11,568 nt of DNA, taken from NCBI GenBank assembly GCA_012522165.1, contig JAAYKZ010000130.1, positions 1 through 11,568 of the forward strand, in the 5' to 3' direction. The first letter of the stretch is position 1. Every line of letters starts with the position of its first letter. The translations under genes were made by a program, and so were the position numbers. Of the stretch, positions 1 to 7,109 are shown one piece after another. Origin of the DNA: Clostridiales bacterium (GTDB lineage: Bacteria; Bacillota; Clostridia; Caldicoprobacterales; UBA3941). The notes beneath the pieces were generated by a model. That model was not told the origin of the DNA, made no database searches, and saw only the letters and a program-made list of their open reading frames with translations.

Positions 1-599
1 ATCATAAAGGTGGTAGGAATGCCAGTAATAGGATAAATATTATTATACTCTATAAGCGCTTTATTATCAGAATCTATAGGAATAGAAAAGGTAAAGCCTT
101 CTTTATCAATATAGTCTTTGACTTGCTGACGGGCTTTTTCCTTATCTTGTCCTCCTCTAAGTTCTAACTGTGTAGAGCTGACACCTAATATTACTACACC
201 CTTATCACCATACTGCTGATGAATGGCTTCCATATCCGGCATCTCCTCTCTGCAAGGAGGACACCAGGTAGCCCAAAAGTTTAAAAATACCAGCTGCCCC
301 TTATAGTCCGATAGCTTAACTTTATTCCCGTTAAGATCCTCCAGCTCAAAATCTACAGAAGGTTTATCAATTTTAATATAATCCATATTCTCTCTTACAG
401 TAACTTTAGGATCTATATCCAGCTTCTCATAATTTTCCTCAGAACCGTCATCTGAGCTATCACTAGAAGAATCTACTAAACCATTATTAGTATTATTCTC
501 GATAGAAGCATCATTATTACCTTGCTGATAAGCGGATACTGCTAATAGTACTATAGCCAAAATTGCTAGGATCAGTATTAGCTTTGAAAAGATTCTCAT
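1..599 (-). CDS. TlpA/ResA-family membrane-anchored thioredoxin (3' end outside window)
   Basis: The frame opens with ATG at 599 and stays open to the window edge, giving 199 residues without the C-terminus. Residues 5-23 form one hydrophobic segment with no lipobox cysteine, so it looks like a signal anchor. A Ser/Asn/Asp-rich linker (about 28-57) follows, then a thioredoxin fold with the active site WCPPC at 112-116 and a cis-proline loop GIPTT near 193-197. This is the pattern of TlpA/ResA extracytoplasmic thiol-disulfide reductases, which reduce disulfides in exported proteins such as apocytochromes. A strong AGGAGG lies about 9 nt before the ATG. It is downstream of ccdA, whose product is the usual electron donor for this family. 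The exact substrate is not visible; a peroxiredoxin-like (AhpC/TSA) assignment of the same fold is less likely given CPPC. Confidence 0.9.
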   Translation of the reverse strand, partial: MRIFSKLILILAILAIVLLAVSAYQQGNNDASIENNTNNGLVDSSSDSSDDGSEENYEKLDIDPKVTVRENMDYIKIDKPSVDFELEDLNGNKVKLSDYKGQLVFLNFWATWCPPCREEMPDMEAIHQQYGDKGVVILGVSSTQLELRGGQDKEKARQQVKDYIDKEGFTFSIPIDSDNKALIEYNNIYPITGIPTTFM

Positions 600-718
600 A
601 TTCTGTTTCCTCCTTCTCTTGTACATTACATAATATTCTTCATTATTTATAACCAATCCGTGTATTGTTTAATCTAACTTCAGTCCGTATACTAATTCCA
701 TAACTGTCACTTTATAAC

Positions 719-757
719 ATAATGGTTATTGATAAGTGAAGAATCAATAGCCATTAT
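719..757 (-). repeat. Inverted repeat overlapping the ccdA stop codon
   Basis: Two 14-nt arms (719-732 and 744-757) are complementary except for one position, separated by an 11-nt loop. On the plus strand the odd position is a G-U wobble, on the minus strand a C-A mismatch. The second arm covers the ccdA TAA at 754-756. The minus-strand sequence after the stem (GTTATAAAGTG) lacks a proper U-run, so this is not a classic rho-independent terminator. It may be an attenuator or mRNA-stability/processing element between ccdA and the thioredoxin gene. Confidence 0.55.
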
Positions 758-1446
758 AATCCTGTTAGGAAATAAAAGGCGTTAAAGTAGATCATTAGAC
801 CTATAACAATAAGTAAAACACCGCTTATTATCTTAATCAATTGCATATGCTTGTACAGGCCCTGAATATACTTCCAAAAAAATTTTAATCCTACTGCAAT
901 AAGAAGGAAAGGTAATCCCAAGCCTATTGCATATACTATCAACAATGACATGCCAATTAATAGAGTTTCAGCCTGGCTAGCCATTATGAATACCGTAGTT
1001 AGCACTGGTCCTATGCAAGGGGACCAGCCAAAGCTAAAACCGACTCCAATTAAAAAGGATGATATTAAACCTGGTCTGCTTCGACCTATATTTAGCCGTT
1101 TTTCATAGTTTAGAAATTTAATGGGAATAAATCCAGTATGAAACAATCCAAAGAATATTATAAGTATCCCGCTAATTTTTCTAATTATGTCCCTATTGGC
1201 CTGCAGGAATCTGCCTATTGATGTAGCCACAATTCCCAGTAGAACAAAAACTAGGGAGAATCCAAAGATAAAGGCAAGAGCATTTATAATTAACTTCCTA
1301 TGGGCCCTTTTATCCTCCATCATTATCTCTATGGATTGCCCTGTCATATAGGTAAGATAAGCTGGTATCAAGGGCAAAACACAAGGAGATAAAAAAGAAG
1401 CTACACCTTGAAAAAATACCGTAATAAAGGATAATAAGCCTTCCAT
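754..1446 (-). CDS. ccdA: CcdA-type cytochrome c biogenesis / thiol electron-transfer membrane protein
   Basis: This 230-residue protein is almost wholly hydrophobic, with about six membrane segments, the usual size and topology of the CcdA (short DsbD-like) family. The two family cysteines are present in their proper motifs: C22 in SPCVLPLIPAYL (20-31) and C144 in GWSPCIGPVL (140-149). In this family the cysteine pair takes electrons from cytoplasmic thioredoxin and passes them across the membrane to an extracytoplasmic thioredoxin-like partner. The TlpA-type gene next downstream is the obvious partner. The ATG at 1446 has AAAGGA about 10 nt upstream. There is a 91-nt gap from the vanZ-like gene with no clear promoter, so co-transcription with it is likely. 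Whether the end use is cytochrome c maturation, spore/cortex protein reduction or another thiol task cannot be told here. Confidence 0.93.
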   Translation of the reverse strand: MEGLLSFITVFFQGVASFLSPCVLPLIPAYLTYMTGQSIEIMMEDKRAHRKLIINALAFIFGFSLVFVLLGIVATSIGRFLQANRDIIRKISGILIIFFGLFHTGFIPIKFLNYEKRLNIGRSRPGLISSFLIGVGFSFGWSPCIGPVLTTVFIMASQAETLLIGMSLLIVYAIGLGLPFLLIAVGLKFFWKYIQGLYKHMQLIKIISGVLLIVIGLMIYFNAFYFLTGL

Positions 1447-1537
1447 AAACTATACATCCTTTCAGAAGAATTAGTTTCTTTATTTGATACCCATTTTTGA
1501 ACCCCTTACACAACATTTTCATGATATATTTATATGG

Positions 1538-1981
1538 TTACTTTCTTTTTAATATAGTCAAAAGCCATCCTAGCCCTATTGCACAGCCGGCTCCAAAGCT
1601 ATCCACCATTACATCCTTGAGTTCACAGGCTCTGCTAGGAATGAAATATTGATGGGCCTCATCAAAAAAAGCATATCCAACACTGATGATAAAAGCTCTA
1701 GAAGCGGATTGCTTAGGTGATATATCTCTGATTCTAAAAGCAATGTACCATAGATAGCCCAGTATAAAGAAAATCATGAAATGAGCTATTGTCCTGATGG
1801 CATTATGCAGTGATAATTCATCTAGGGAAATATTGACAGCTAGTAATACTTTTAGTAAAATTTGAGTTATTCCACTACTCAGTTCTGCAGATTCATTCCC
1901 AGGTTGATGGGAAAAAACGAAAATAAGCCCCATCCATATAGCTGGAAGAATCCAAGTATAGGATTTAAGTTTATGGACCAA
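1538..1981 (-). CDS. VanZ-like family membrane protein
   Basis: The product is 147 residues with roughly four hydrophobic segments (about 9-24, 64-82, 95-106 and 128-144). It carries the VanZ-family pattern: AHF at 66-68, then DEAHQ at 107-111, R117, D123, D127 and a Gly-rich final helix. VanZ of enterococci gives low-level teicoplanin resistance, but most family members, like this one, sit outside glycopeptide clusters and have no proven function; an envelope role is only inferred. The start is a TTG at 1981: AAGGAAGGA lies 6-7 nt upstream and no in-frame ATG occurs before residue 17, inside the first membrane helix. An extended -10 promoter at 2020-2028 precedes it. It is the likely first gene of the vanZ-ccdA-thioredoxin unit. 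Confidence 0.85.
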   Translation of the reverse strand: MVHKLKSYTWILPAIWMGLIFVFSHQPGNESAELSSGITQILLKVLLAVNISLDELSLHNAIRTIAHFMIFFILGYLWYIAFRIRDISPKQSASRAFIISVGYAFFDEAHQYFIPSRACELKDVMVDSFGAGCAIGLGWLLTILKRK

Positions 1982-2019
1982 GTATAATCCTTCCTTTCAA
2001 AGATTTTTTATAAGATAAA

Positions 2020-2048
2020 ATTATATCATATAAATTAGTCTAGGATAA
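2020..2048 (-). promoter_or_regulatory. Putative sigma-A extended -10 promoter for the vanZ-ccdA unit
   Basis: On the minus strand TGATATAAT (2028-2020) is a perfect -10 with the TGn extension. A weak -35 (TTATCC, 2048-2043) lies 17 nt upstream. The predicted start near 2013 leaves a leader of about 30 nt before the TTG start at 1981. It is divergent from the promoter at 2070-2098. Confidence 0.6.
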
Positions 2049-2069
2049 TCACACTTTCATCAAAAGTTA

Positions 2070-2098
2070 TTGACGAATACCTTTTTTTGTAGAATAAT
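2070..2098 (+). promoter_or_regulatory. Putative sigma-A promoter for the LCP gene
   Basis: TTGACG (2070-2075), a 17-nt spacer, then AATAAT (2093-2098): each hexamer matches consensus at five of six positions. Transcription would start near 2105, about 43 nt before the chosen ATG. The promoter also argues against translation starting at the upstream in-frame TTG at 2070. Confidence 0.7.
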
Positions 2099-2147
2099 AT
2101 ACTATGCGTGTATTATATATTTTAAATGGCTTAAAACGGAGGAATTA

Positions 2148-3149
2148 ATGATGAAGAAAGTATTAGTAGGGGTGTTAGGGGTACTACTAGTAGTGCTAAT
2201 TGGTATAGGAGGATATATATATAGGATAATTGATGCTATATCCGAAGCTGAGCAGATGGCCAGAGAAAACCCTCAATGGGAAGAATGGGAAGATGATTCC
2301 GATAATTTTGGTATACCAGAGGAAGCACCTCCAGAAAAGGATACAGAAGTTATCAATGTTCTTCTTCTAGGCACTGACAGACGCAATCCAAATGAAAACG
2401 GACGCTCTGATGCTATATTAATAGCAACCCTGGATAAAAAGAATGGACAATTGAAACTAACCTCCATTATGAGGGATTTATACGTGTCAATCCCTGGTAG
2501 AAAAAATAATCGAATAAATGCTGCTTACTCTTTCGGCGGACCAAAACTGGCTATGCAGACTATAAATCAGAATTTTAATTTGAATATAACACGTTATGTC
2601 ACAGTAGACTTTTTTGGCTTGGAAGAGATTATCAATGCCATGGGAGGCGTTGATATAGATGTAAAAGAAAAAGAAGTAAAACATTTGAACAACATTATAG
2701 CACAACTTAATGACCTAGATAAAAAGAATAGGACATCCCCTGGTATAACTAAAGCGGGATTGCAAACCTTAAATGGCAGACAAGCAGTGGCTTATTCTAG
2801 AATCAGAAAGGTTGGCCACGGCGATGCAGAACGAACAGAGAGGCAAAGAAGGGTATTATCTGCAATGTTTAATAAGATGAAATCTATTAACCCTTTAAAA
2901 CTGCCTGATCTAGTGGCCTCTATTATCCCCTATGCTGATACAAATATTCCTATATCTGAAATAATTACCTTAGGAACGTCAGTATTAGGAGTAAAAGATA
3001 AGCATATTTATCAATATAGGGTACCTGCCGATAACACCTTTAGTAGCCAAAGAATTAGAGGAATGGCTGTTTATGTACCTGATATAGAAAAAAACAGAGA
3101 ACTTCTTCACCAGTTCTTATATGAAAAGGCAACTTTAACAACGAATTAA
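2148..3149 (+). CDS. LytR-CpsA-Psr (LCP) family cell-wall glycopolymer ligase
   Basis: The protein has 333 residues from ATG 2148; a second ATG at 2151 is equally possible. GGAGG at 2138-2142 serves both, while an upstream in-frame TTG at 2070 lies in the promoter. A short basic N-terminus and one membrane helix (about 5-26) leave an acidic spacer and an external LCP domain (about 68-243). Domain marks are VINVLLLGTD (68-77), GRSDAI (85-90), SIMRDLYV (106-113), RINAAYSFGG (122-131) and the arginine-rich AYSRIR...ERTERQRR (215-235). LCP enzymes move polyprenyl-phosphate-linked wall polymers such as teichoic acid onto peptidoglycan. The conserved Arg/Asp residues that bind the pyrophosphate lipid are kept. 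It is monocistronic: own promoter, strong terminator. The specific polymer is unknown, so I give no gene symbol. Confidence 0.93.
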   Translation: MMKKVLVGVLGVLLVVLIGIGGYIYRIIDAISEAEQMARENPQWEEWEDDSDNFGIPEEAPPEKDTEVINVLLLGTDRRNPNENGRSDAILIATLDKKNGQLKLTSIMRDLYVSIPGRKNNRINAAYSFGGPKLAMQTINQNFNLNITRYVTVDFFGLEEIINAMGGVDIDVKEKEVKHLNNIIAQLNDLDKKNRTSPGITKAGLQTLNGRQAVAYSRIRKVGHGDAERTERQRRVLSAMFNKMKSINPLKLPDLVASIIPYADTNIPISEIITLGTSVLGVKDKHIYQYRVPADNTFSSQRIRGMAVYVPDIEKNRELLHQFLYEKATLTTN

Positions 3150-3163
3150 TTATATATACATGA

Positions 3164-3207
3164 AAAAAGGCTTCTACAGTAATTTCCTTTACTGTAGAAG
3201 CCTTTTT
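3164..3207. terminator. Bidirectional rho-independent terminator
   Basis: A perfect 14-bp stem (3169-3182 with 3189-3202) has a 6-nt loop, TTTCCT. It is flanked by an A-run on the left and a T-run on the right that can extend pairing. Reading either way gives a stem followed by at least five U residues, so it can end both the LCP gene (plus) and the SpoIID-like gene (minus), whose stop codons lie on either side. Confidence 0.92.
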
Positions 3208-3213
3208 ATTTCA

Positions 3214-5706
3214 TTACTTTATATATTGTTTAGATACATACCCAGTAAGGGAACCGCTTTTTATCTTATACCAGGAACCACTTTCTCCTGTTATGGTTAC
3301 CTTGGCTCCCCTTGACAATAATCCTACACGGGAATAGTTTGTTCCCGGGCCAGAGCGTACATTTAGCGCTGATGCGTTAACGGTTCCGGTACGCTGCTCA
3401 GTTGCTCTGCTGTTACTTCCTGATGTAATTGTTATATAGTTTTTATGAACATATCCTGTGCCACTGCCATACTTTATCTTGTACCAGGAGCCACTTTCTC
3501 CTGTTATGGTTACTTTGGTGCCTCTAGATAATGTTCCCTTCCTAGAATAGTTTGTTCCAGGACCAGAGCGCACATTTAATGCTGATGCGTTAACAGTTCC
3601 AGTGCGTTGCTCGGTTCCACTATTTTGGCTTCCGCTGTTATTACTACTGTTATTATTACCAGTATTACCAGAAGAAATTATTTTTAGGTAATCACCGTGG
3701 ACATATCCTACACCGCTGCCATATTTTATCTTATACCAAGCACCCTGTTTAGCTAATAATTCAACCTGTCTATTCCTTGGAAGACTTCCTATTCGCTTAT
3801 AGTTAGTACCAGCACCGCTTCTAACATTTAGTGAAGATGCTGTTACTGTAGCCTTGCCAATAACTGTACCAACATTACCAGAACCTGTTGAAGGTGTGCT
3901 TGTACTTTCAAGTTTTACATAGTCACTATGGACATATGCAGTTTTTCCGTTATAGCTAATCTTGTACCAAACACCTTGAGTTGCCAGTATTGTCAGCCTG
4001 GTTCCTTTTACAACCATACCCACCTTATGATTCTTTGTACTGGGGCCACTTCTAACATTTAAAGCTGATGCTGTCACAATTCCATAACGCCTGTCATCAG
4101 ATGGAGGGGGCGCTGGATCAGTTGTCCCTGGCTTTTGATCATTTCCTGAAGATGGGGGAGTAGGCTGCTCTTTAGTTTCTAATACAATATAGTCTCCGTG
4201 AACATAGCCTTGGATGCTGCCAGTTTTAATCTTGTACCAAGCCCCACTTCGATCCAATATTTCTACTCGATCACCTTTTTTAAGGCTAGCTATCCGCTTA
4301 TAGTTTGTCCCTGGACCAGAGCGCACATTTAAGCTAGTAGATACATTAACTCTGCCAAATTGCTGTTCCTTTCCTGGATCAGGCTTGGGATCTGGCTTTG
4401 GCTCAGGCTCAGGCTCCGGGTTTGTGGAAGGATTAGAAGGCTTTGGATCTCCACCTTTATCTGGTTCAATGTTTAAATCGCTGAGACTGGTTCCTTCATA
4501 GTAAAAGGCTAAAATTTGATCATAAGTAAAACCTTCCCTAGCCATTTGATATGCCCCATACTGGCTCATACCTATTCCATGGCCATAGCCTTTACCTTCA
4601 AATACAAAAGCATCCGTCTTATCTACAACATCAAACAGTAAGCTTTTTAGATCAAAAACAGTTCTAATATTACTCTTAGAAAGAGTAATACTAATGTTTA
4701 TTTTATTATCAGGATCCTGCTTTTTGTTCATGGACAGGACAATTGTTCCTTCAGATGCTCTGCCGCTATCATTATATTTAAATTCTAGATTATTTATTTC
4801 TATATTCTCTACATCACTTTCGCTTAAACCTTCTTCTTTCAACTTATCTTTGTAACCAAGTCTTTTTAATAGCTGGGCATCTTCTGATTTTTTGACATAA
4901 GCCTTGGTCCAGCTTCTATGTGAATTATTAGGATTATTTATATCGTAAGGATCATCTTTTACAACGGAGTAGGGCACTTTACCTCCCCATAAGTTTTCAG
5001 CTGCTTCAATCTTTCCTCCATCGCTTGCAGAGAAAAAAGTATCAGCATATTTGCTTCCGTATTTTAAAACTTTCCCAAAGGTTTCATTAACTGCTTTTAT
5101 TGAATTCTTGTTAGTGCTATTGTACCCGTTATATACCTGATCCAAGGTGGTATCCACTATATCATAATACCCTGTTGTTTTTTTATTTCTTATTGCATAT
5201 GTACGTGCTGCTACTGCTTGGGCTTTAAGAGCCTCTAAAGGCCAGCTATCGCTCATTTCATAGGGCACTACTCCATAGAGATAAGTTTCAATATGAACAT
5301 GATTTATAAGCTCAATAGTGCCATTGGATATACGTACTTCCATATCTCCTAAATAATATTTATTACCTATTTTTAGGCGATTAGTACCAGAGTCTTGATA
5401 TCTCTTAAAAGTGAAGCTACTGCCTAGAGCAGTAGATTGGGTTTTGCTGCCAGTTTTGTCATCCAATACCAGCTGTCCTGATTGGACACGTACAGTATAG
5501 GTACCCTTATTAAGAATGTTATTCTTATCAATCTTGGGTACCCCATAGGTCCCATCAACCACTATATCAATACTACTGGGAGTTTCCAAGGACAATAGTT
5601 TCACTCTCATAATACTATTATCACTAGCTCCCAAGGCAGGTGGAACCCATAATAAATTAATACAAACCATGATGCCAATAACAAATGCTAAGACTCTCCT
5701 AAACAT
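3214..5706 (-). CDS. Secreted SpoIID/LytB-domain protein with five C-terminal SH3b repeats
   Basis: This 830-residue product starts with a signal peptide (about 1-26, AxG-type cleavage near ALGA). A SpoIID/LytB region spans about 115-410, with VVPYEMSDSWPLEALKAQAV (146-165), the conserved SASDGG (226-231) and GHGIGMSQYGA (375-385). The Glu of PYEM (E150) aligns by motif with the Glu needed for lytic transglycosylase activity in B. subtilis SpoIID. A Pro/Glu/Lys-rich linker (about 420-446) leads to five bacterial SH3 domains, near 451-508, 541-599, 618-676, 701-760 and 772-830, each starting with an LNVRSG motif. SpoIID-family proteins cut glycan strands or stimulate amidases; SH3b domains bind wall. 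It is much longer than sporulation SpoIID (about 340 residues) and lacks its membrane anchor, so a secreted wall-remodelling enzyme is more likely than SpoIID itself. AAAGGTGG precedes the ATG by 7 nt. Confidence 0.9.
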   Translation of the reverse strand: MFRRVLAFVIGIMVCINLLWVPPALGASDNSIMRVKLLSLETPSSIDIVVDGTYGVPKIDKNNILNKGTYTVRVQSGQLVLDDKTGSKTQSTALGSSFTFKRYQDSGTNRLKIGNKYYLGDMEVRISNGTIELINHVHIETYLYGVVPYEMSDSWPLEALKAQAVAARTYAIRNKKTTGYYDIVDTTLDQVYNGYNSTNKNSIKAVNETFGKVLKYGSKYADTFFSASDGGKIEAAENLWGGKVPYSVVKDDPYDINNPNNSHRSWTKAYVKKSEDAQLLKRLGYKDKLKEEGLSESDVENIEINNLEFKYNDSGRASEGTIVLSMNKKQDPDNKINISITLSKSNIRTVFDLKSLLFDVVDKTDAFVFEGKGYGHGIGMSQYGAYQMAREGFTYDQILAFYYEGTSLSDLNIEPDKGGDPKPSNPSTNPEPEPEPKPDPKPDPGKEQQFGRVNVSTSLNVRSGPGTNYKRIASLKKGDRVEILDRSGAWYKIKTGSIQGYVHGDYIVLETKEQPTPPSSGNDQKPGTTDPAPPPSDDRRYGIVTASALNVRSGPSTKNHKVGMVVKGTRLTILATQGVWYKISYNGKTAYVHSDYVKLESTSTPSTGSGNVGTVIGKATVTASSLNVRSGAGTNYKRIGSLPRNRQVELLAKQGAWYKIKYGSGVGYVHGDYLKIISSGNTGNNNSSNNSGSQNSGTEQRTGTVNASALNVRSGPGTNYSRKGTLSRGTKVTITGESGSWYKIKYGSGTGYVHKNYITITSGSNSRATEQRTGTVNASALNVRSGPGTNYSRVGLLSRGAKVTITGESGSWYKIKSGSLTGYVSKQYIK
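3217..3606 (-). repeat. Pair of near-identical SH3b-coding repeats
   Basis: The fourth (3427-3606) and fifth (3217-3393) SH3b units are separated by a period of 71 codons. Over residues 701-753 and 772-824 I count 48 of 53 identical residues, and all five share the three residues TEQ before the unit in the fourth and fifth copies. The DNA differs mainly at third codon positions, so the duplication is recent relative to repeats 1-3 but not immediate. Confidence 0.85.
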
Positions 5707-5731
5707 TTTATACCACCTTTACATATTTCTT

Positions 5732-5760
5732 ATCAAATTTATTTCTCCATAGCTTGTCAA
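5732..5760 (-). promoter_or_regulatory. Putative promoter for the SpoIID/SH3b gene
   Basis: On the minus strand a perfect TTGACA (5760-5755) is followed after 17 nt by TTTGAT (5737-5732), a four-of-six -10. The start would be near 5725, giving a short leader before the ATG at 5706. The weak -10 keeps confidence moderate. Confidence 0.45.
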
Positions 5761-5834
5761 ATTCCTGCCTAAAATGAAGAATAATATGACATAGCTAAGA
5801 TTTCAGTACTTTTTTACTATGGGCTTTTTACACG

Positions 5835-5868
5835 AAAAAAGCTGTTAACGTTATTTTGTTAACAGCTT
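5835..5868 (-). terminator. Rho-independent terminator of the ferredoxin gene
   Basis: Read on the minus strand, AAGCTGTTAAC (5868-5858), an 8-nt loop and its exact complement (5849-5839) form an 11-bp stem, followed by a run of T (plus-strand A-run 5835-5840). It lies about 50 nt past the ferredoxin stop codon. Confidence 0.88.
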
Positions 5869-5919
5869 ACATTCCAGTAAGTACCTAAAGCAATTTATTA
5901 TTGTGTATTGTTGGGTATA

Positions 5920-6090
5920 TTAAGCAGGTTGAGGAGCATCTACAGGACAAACATCAGCGCAAGCCCCGCAATCAATGCATTTATCAGCATCAATTACATA
6001 CATATCATCGCCAGCTGAAATAGCTTCTGTTGGGCATTCTGCTTCACATACTCCACATGCAATACACTCTTCGCTAATTTTATAAGCCAT
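5920..6090 (-). CDS. 2[4Fe-4S] ferredoxin, clostridial type
   Basis: A 56-residue protein beginning MAYKISEECIACGVC has two classic cluster motifs, C9-x2-C12-x2-C15-x3-C19-P and C38-x2-C41-x2-C44-x3-C48-P, the full ligand set for two low-potential [4Fe-4S] clusters. Length and acidic composition match clostridial ferredoxins, soluble one-electron carriers for hydrogenases, pyruvate:ferredoxin oxidoreductase and similar enzymes. Start choice is firm: GAGGAGGTGA lies about 7 nt before the ATG at 6090. It has its own likely promoter (6150-6177) and a good terminator (5835-5868), so it is probably transcribed alone, though weak termination after ricT could allow read-through. The partner enzyme is not in the window. 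Adjacency to ricT, itself an Fe-S protein in B. subtilis, may be meaningful or chance. Confidence 0.95.
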   Translation of the reverse strand: MAYKISEECIACGVCEAECPTEAISAGDDMYVIDADKCIDCGACADVCPVDAPQPA

Positions 6091-6149
6091 CACTGGTCAC
6101 CTCCTCACCACGAAACCCCTTATATAAGTGTTTTTACAACACCTATATC

Positions 6150-6177
6150 ATTTTATCACCTCTAACAAAAAATGCAA
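6150..6177 (-). promoter_or_regulatory. Putative promoter for the ferredoxin gene
   Basis: On the minus strand TTGCAT (6177-6172), a 16-nt spacer and TAAAAT (6155-6150) sit about 60 nt before the ATG. The -10 matches five of six positions, the -35 only three. The strong ribosome site suggests high expression, which fits a ferredoxin. Confidence 0.42.
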
Positions 6178-6193
6178 GTTTTTTAACAAACTT
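6176..6193 (-). terminator. Weak candidate terminator after ricT
   Basis: Minus strand AAGTTT, a 6-nt loop and AAACTT form a 6-bp, almost all-A/T stem, followed by GC and then a run of T. It lies just past the ricT stop codon, where a terminator is expected, but the stem is weak and overlaps the -35 of the ferredoxin promoter. Read-through from ricT into the ferredoxin gene is therefore possible. Confidence 0.3.
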
Positions 6194-6203
6194 TTTTTGT
6201 TTT

Positions 6204-7109
6204 TTAGTCTTCCAGTAAGGAGGCCATAGTCTCATCTATATCATCTATTAGCTCATCACCATTATCACAACTATTGTCATTGTTATCCGCATCACCCTCA
6301 TCTACAAGCGTAATTTCACTGAAGTGAAATTCCAGAACCTCAGGCGTCCCATCCTCTTGGATAACTTTGGTTTTTACTTTTTCAGTCAGGATATTACAAC
6401 TTATAACTACACCTGGCCCTTGAGGAGTGATTACCTCTTTGTTGACTTTAGGCATTTTTTTGCCTATTTCCTCATAATAGTCCTGCTCATACTTTAGACA
6501 ACACATAAGCCGGCCACAAATGCCAGAAATTTTAGTTGGGTTAAGGGATAGATTTTGCTCTTTGGCCATTTTTATGGATACTGGCTCAAATTCTCCTAAA
6601 AAGCTTTTACAACACAGAAATCTTCCACAAGGACCCAGTCCCCCTATCATCTTAGCTTCGTCCCTTACACCTATCTGCCTTAGTTCTATTCGTGTTCTAA
6701 ATATAGCAGCCAAGTCCTTGACTAATTCCCTAAAATCCACCCTACCTTCAGCAGTAAAATAAAAAATAACCTTACTGTTATCAAAGGTATACTCAACATC
6801 TATTAATTTCATGGGTAGCTTGTGCTCATTTATCTTTTCTAAGCATATATCAAAAGCCTTACTTTCCTTTTCACGATTCTCCGCTACTTTTTCAGCATCT
6901 TCCTCTGTAGCTTTTCTTATAACCTTTTTTAAAGGGGATACTATATCCTCCTCAGGTACTTCCTTGGGGCCTACTACTATCTTGCCATATTCCACTCCGC
7001 GAGAAGTTTCTACGATGGCATATTCTCCCGTTTCCAATTCTAAATCATGGGGATCAAAATAATATATTTTACCGGCTTTTTTAAACCGTACTCCTACTAC
7101 TTTGTGCAT
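6204..7109 (-). CDS. ricT: PSP1-domain protein RicT (YaaT), subunit of the Ric/Y complex
   Basis: I place the start at ATG 7109 (301 residues, MHKVVGVRFKKAGKIYYF). AAGGAA lies 9 nt upstream of it but abuts the in-frame GTG at 7118, and B. subtilis YaaT begins the same way. The PSP1 core is very well kept: FYFTAEGRVDFRELVKDLA (116-134), RIELRQIGVRDEAKM (140-154), GPCGRFLCC (159-167) and GICGRLMCC (196-204). These supply six cysteines (161, 166, 167, 198, 203, 204). In B. subtilis, RicA (YmcA), RicF (YlbF) and RicT form a complex carrying [4Fe-4S] clusters that promotes RNase Y-dependent mRNA processing and is needed for sporulation, competence and biofilm formation. RicA and RicF are not in this window. 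The last 30 residues form an acidic Asp/Asn-rich tail with an extra Cys280. The gene overlaps the end of holB by 29 nt. Confidence 0.95.
   Translation of the reverse strand: MHKVVGVRFKKAGKIYYFDPHDLELETGEYAIVETSRGVEYGKIVVGPKEVPEEDIVSPLKKVIRKATEEDAEKVAENREKESKAFDICLEKINEHKLPMKLIDVEYTFDNSKVIFYFTAEGRVDFRELVKDLAAIFRTRIELRQIGVRDEAKMIGGLGPCGRFLCCKSFLGEFEPVSIKMAKEQNLSLNPTKISGICGRLMCCLKYEQDYYEEIGKKMPKVNKEVITPQGPGVVISCNILTEKVKTKVIQEDGTPEVLEFHFSEITLVDEGDADNNDNSCDNGDELIDDIDETMASLLED

Noticed and set aside
1310..1522. Minus-strand frame overlapping the start of ccdA
   Set aside because: It overlaps the strongly supported ccdA start region in another frame and shows no family features.
2070..2147. N-terminal extension of the LCP protein from a TTG at 2070
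   Set aside because: The TTG is part of the -35 hexamer of a good promoter, no ribosome site precedes it, and the extension reads as random residues; GGAGG before 2148/2151 decides the start.
2273..2705. Minus-strand frames inside the LCP gene
   Set aside because: They are antisense to a clear LCP domain; the low-complexity residues come from A-rich codons of the real gene.
3217..4356. Repeats as a CRISPR-like or satellite array
   Set aside because: They are in-frame SH3b protein domains of unequal spacing and divergence, not short identical repeats with unique spacers.
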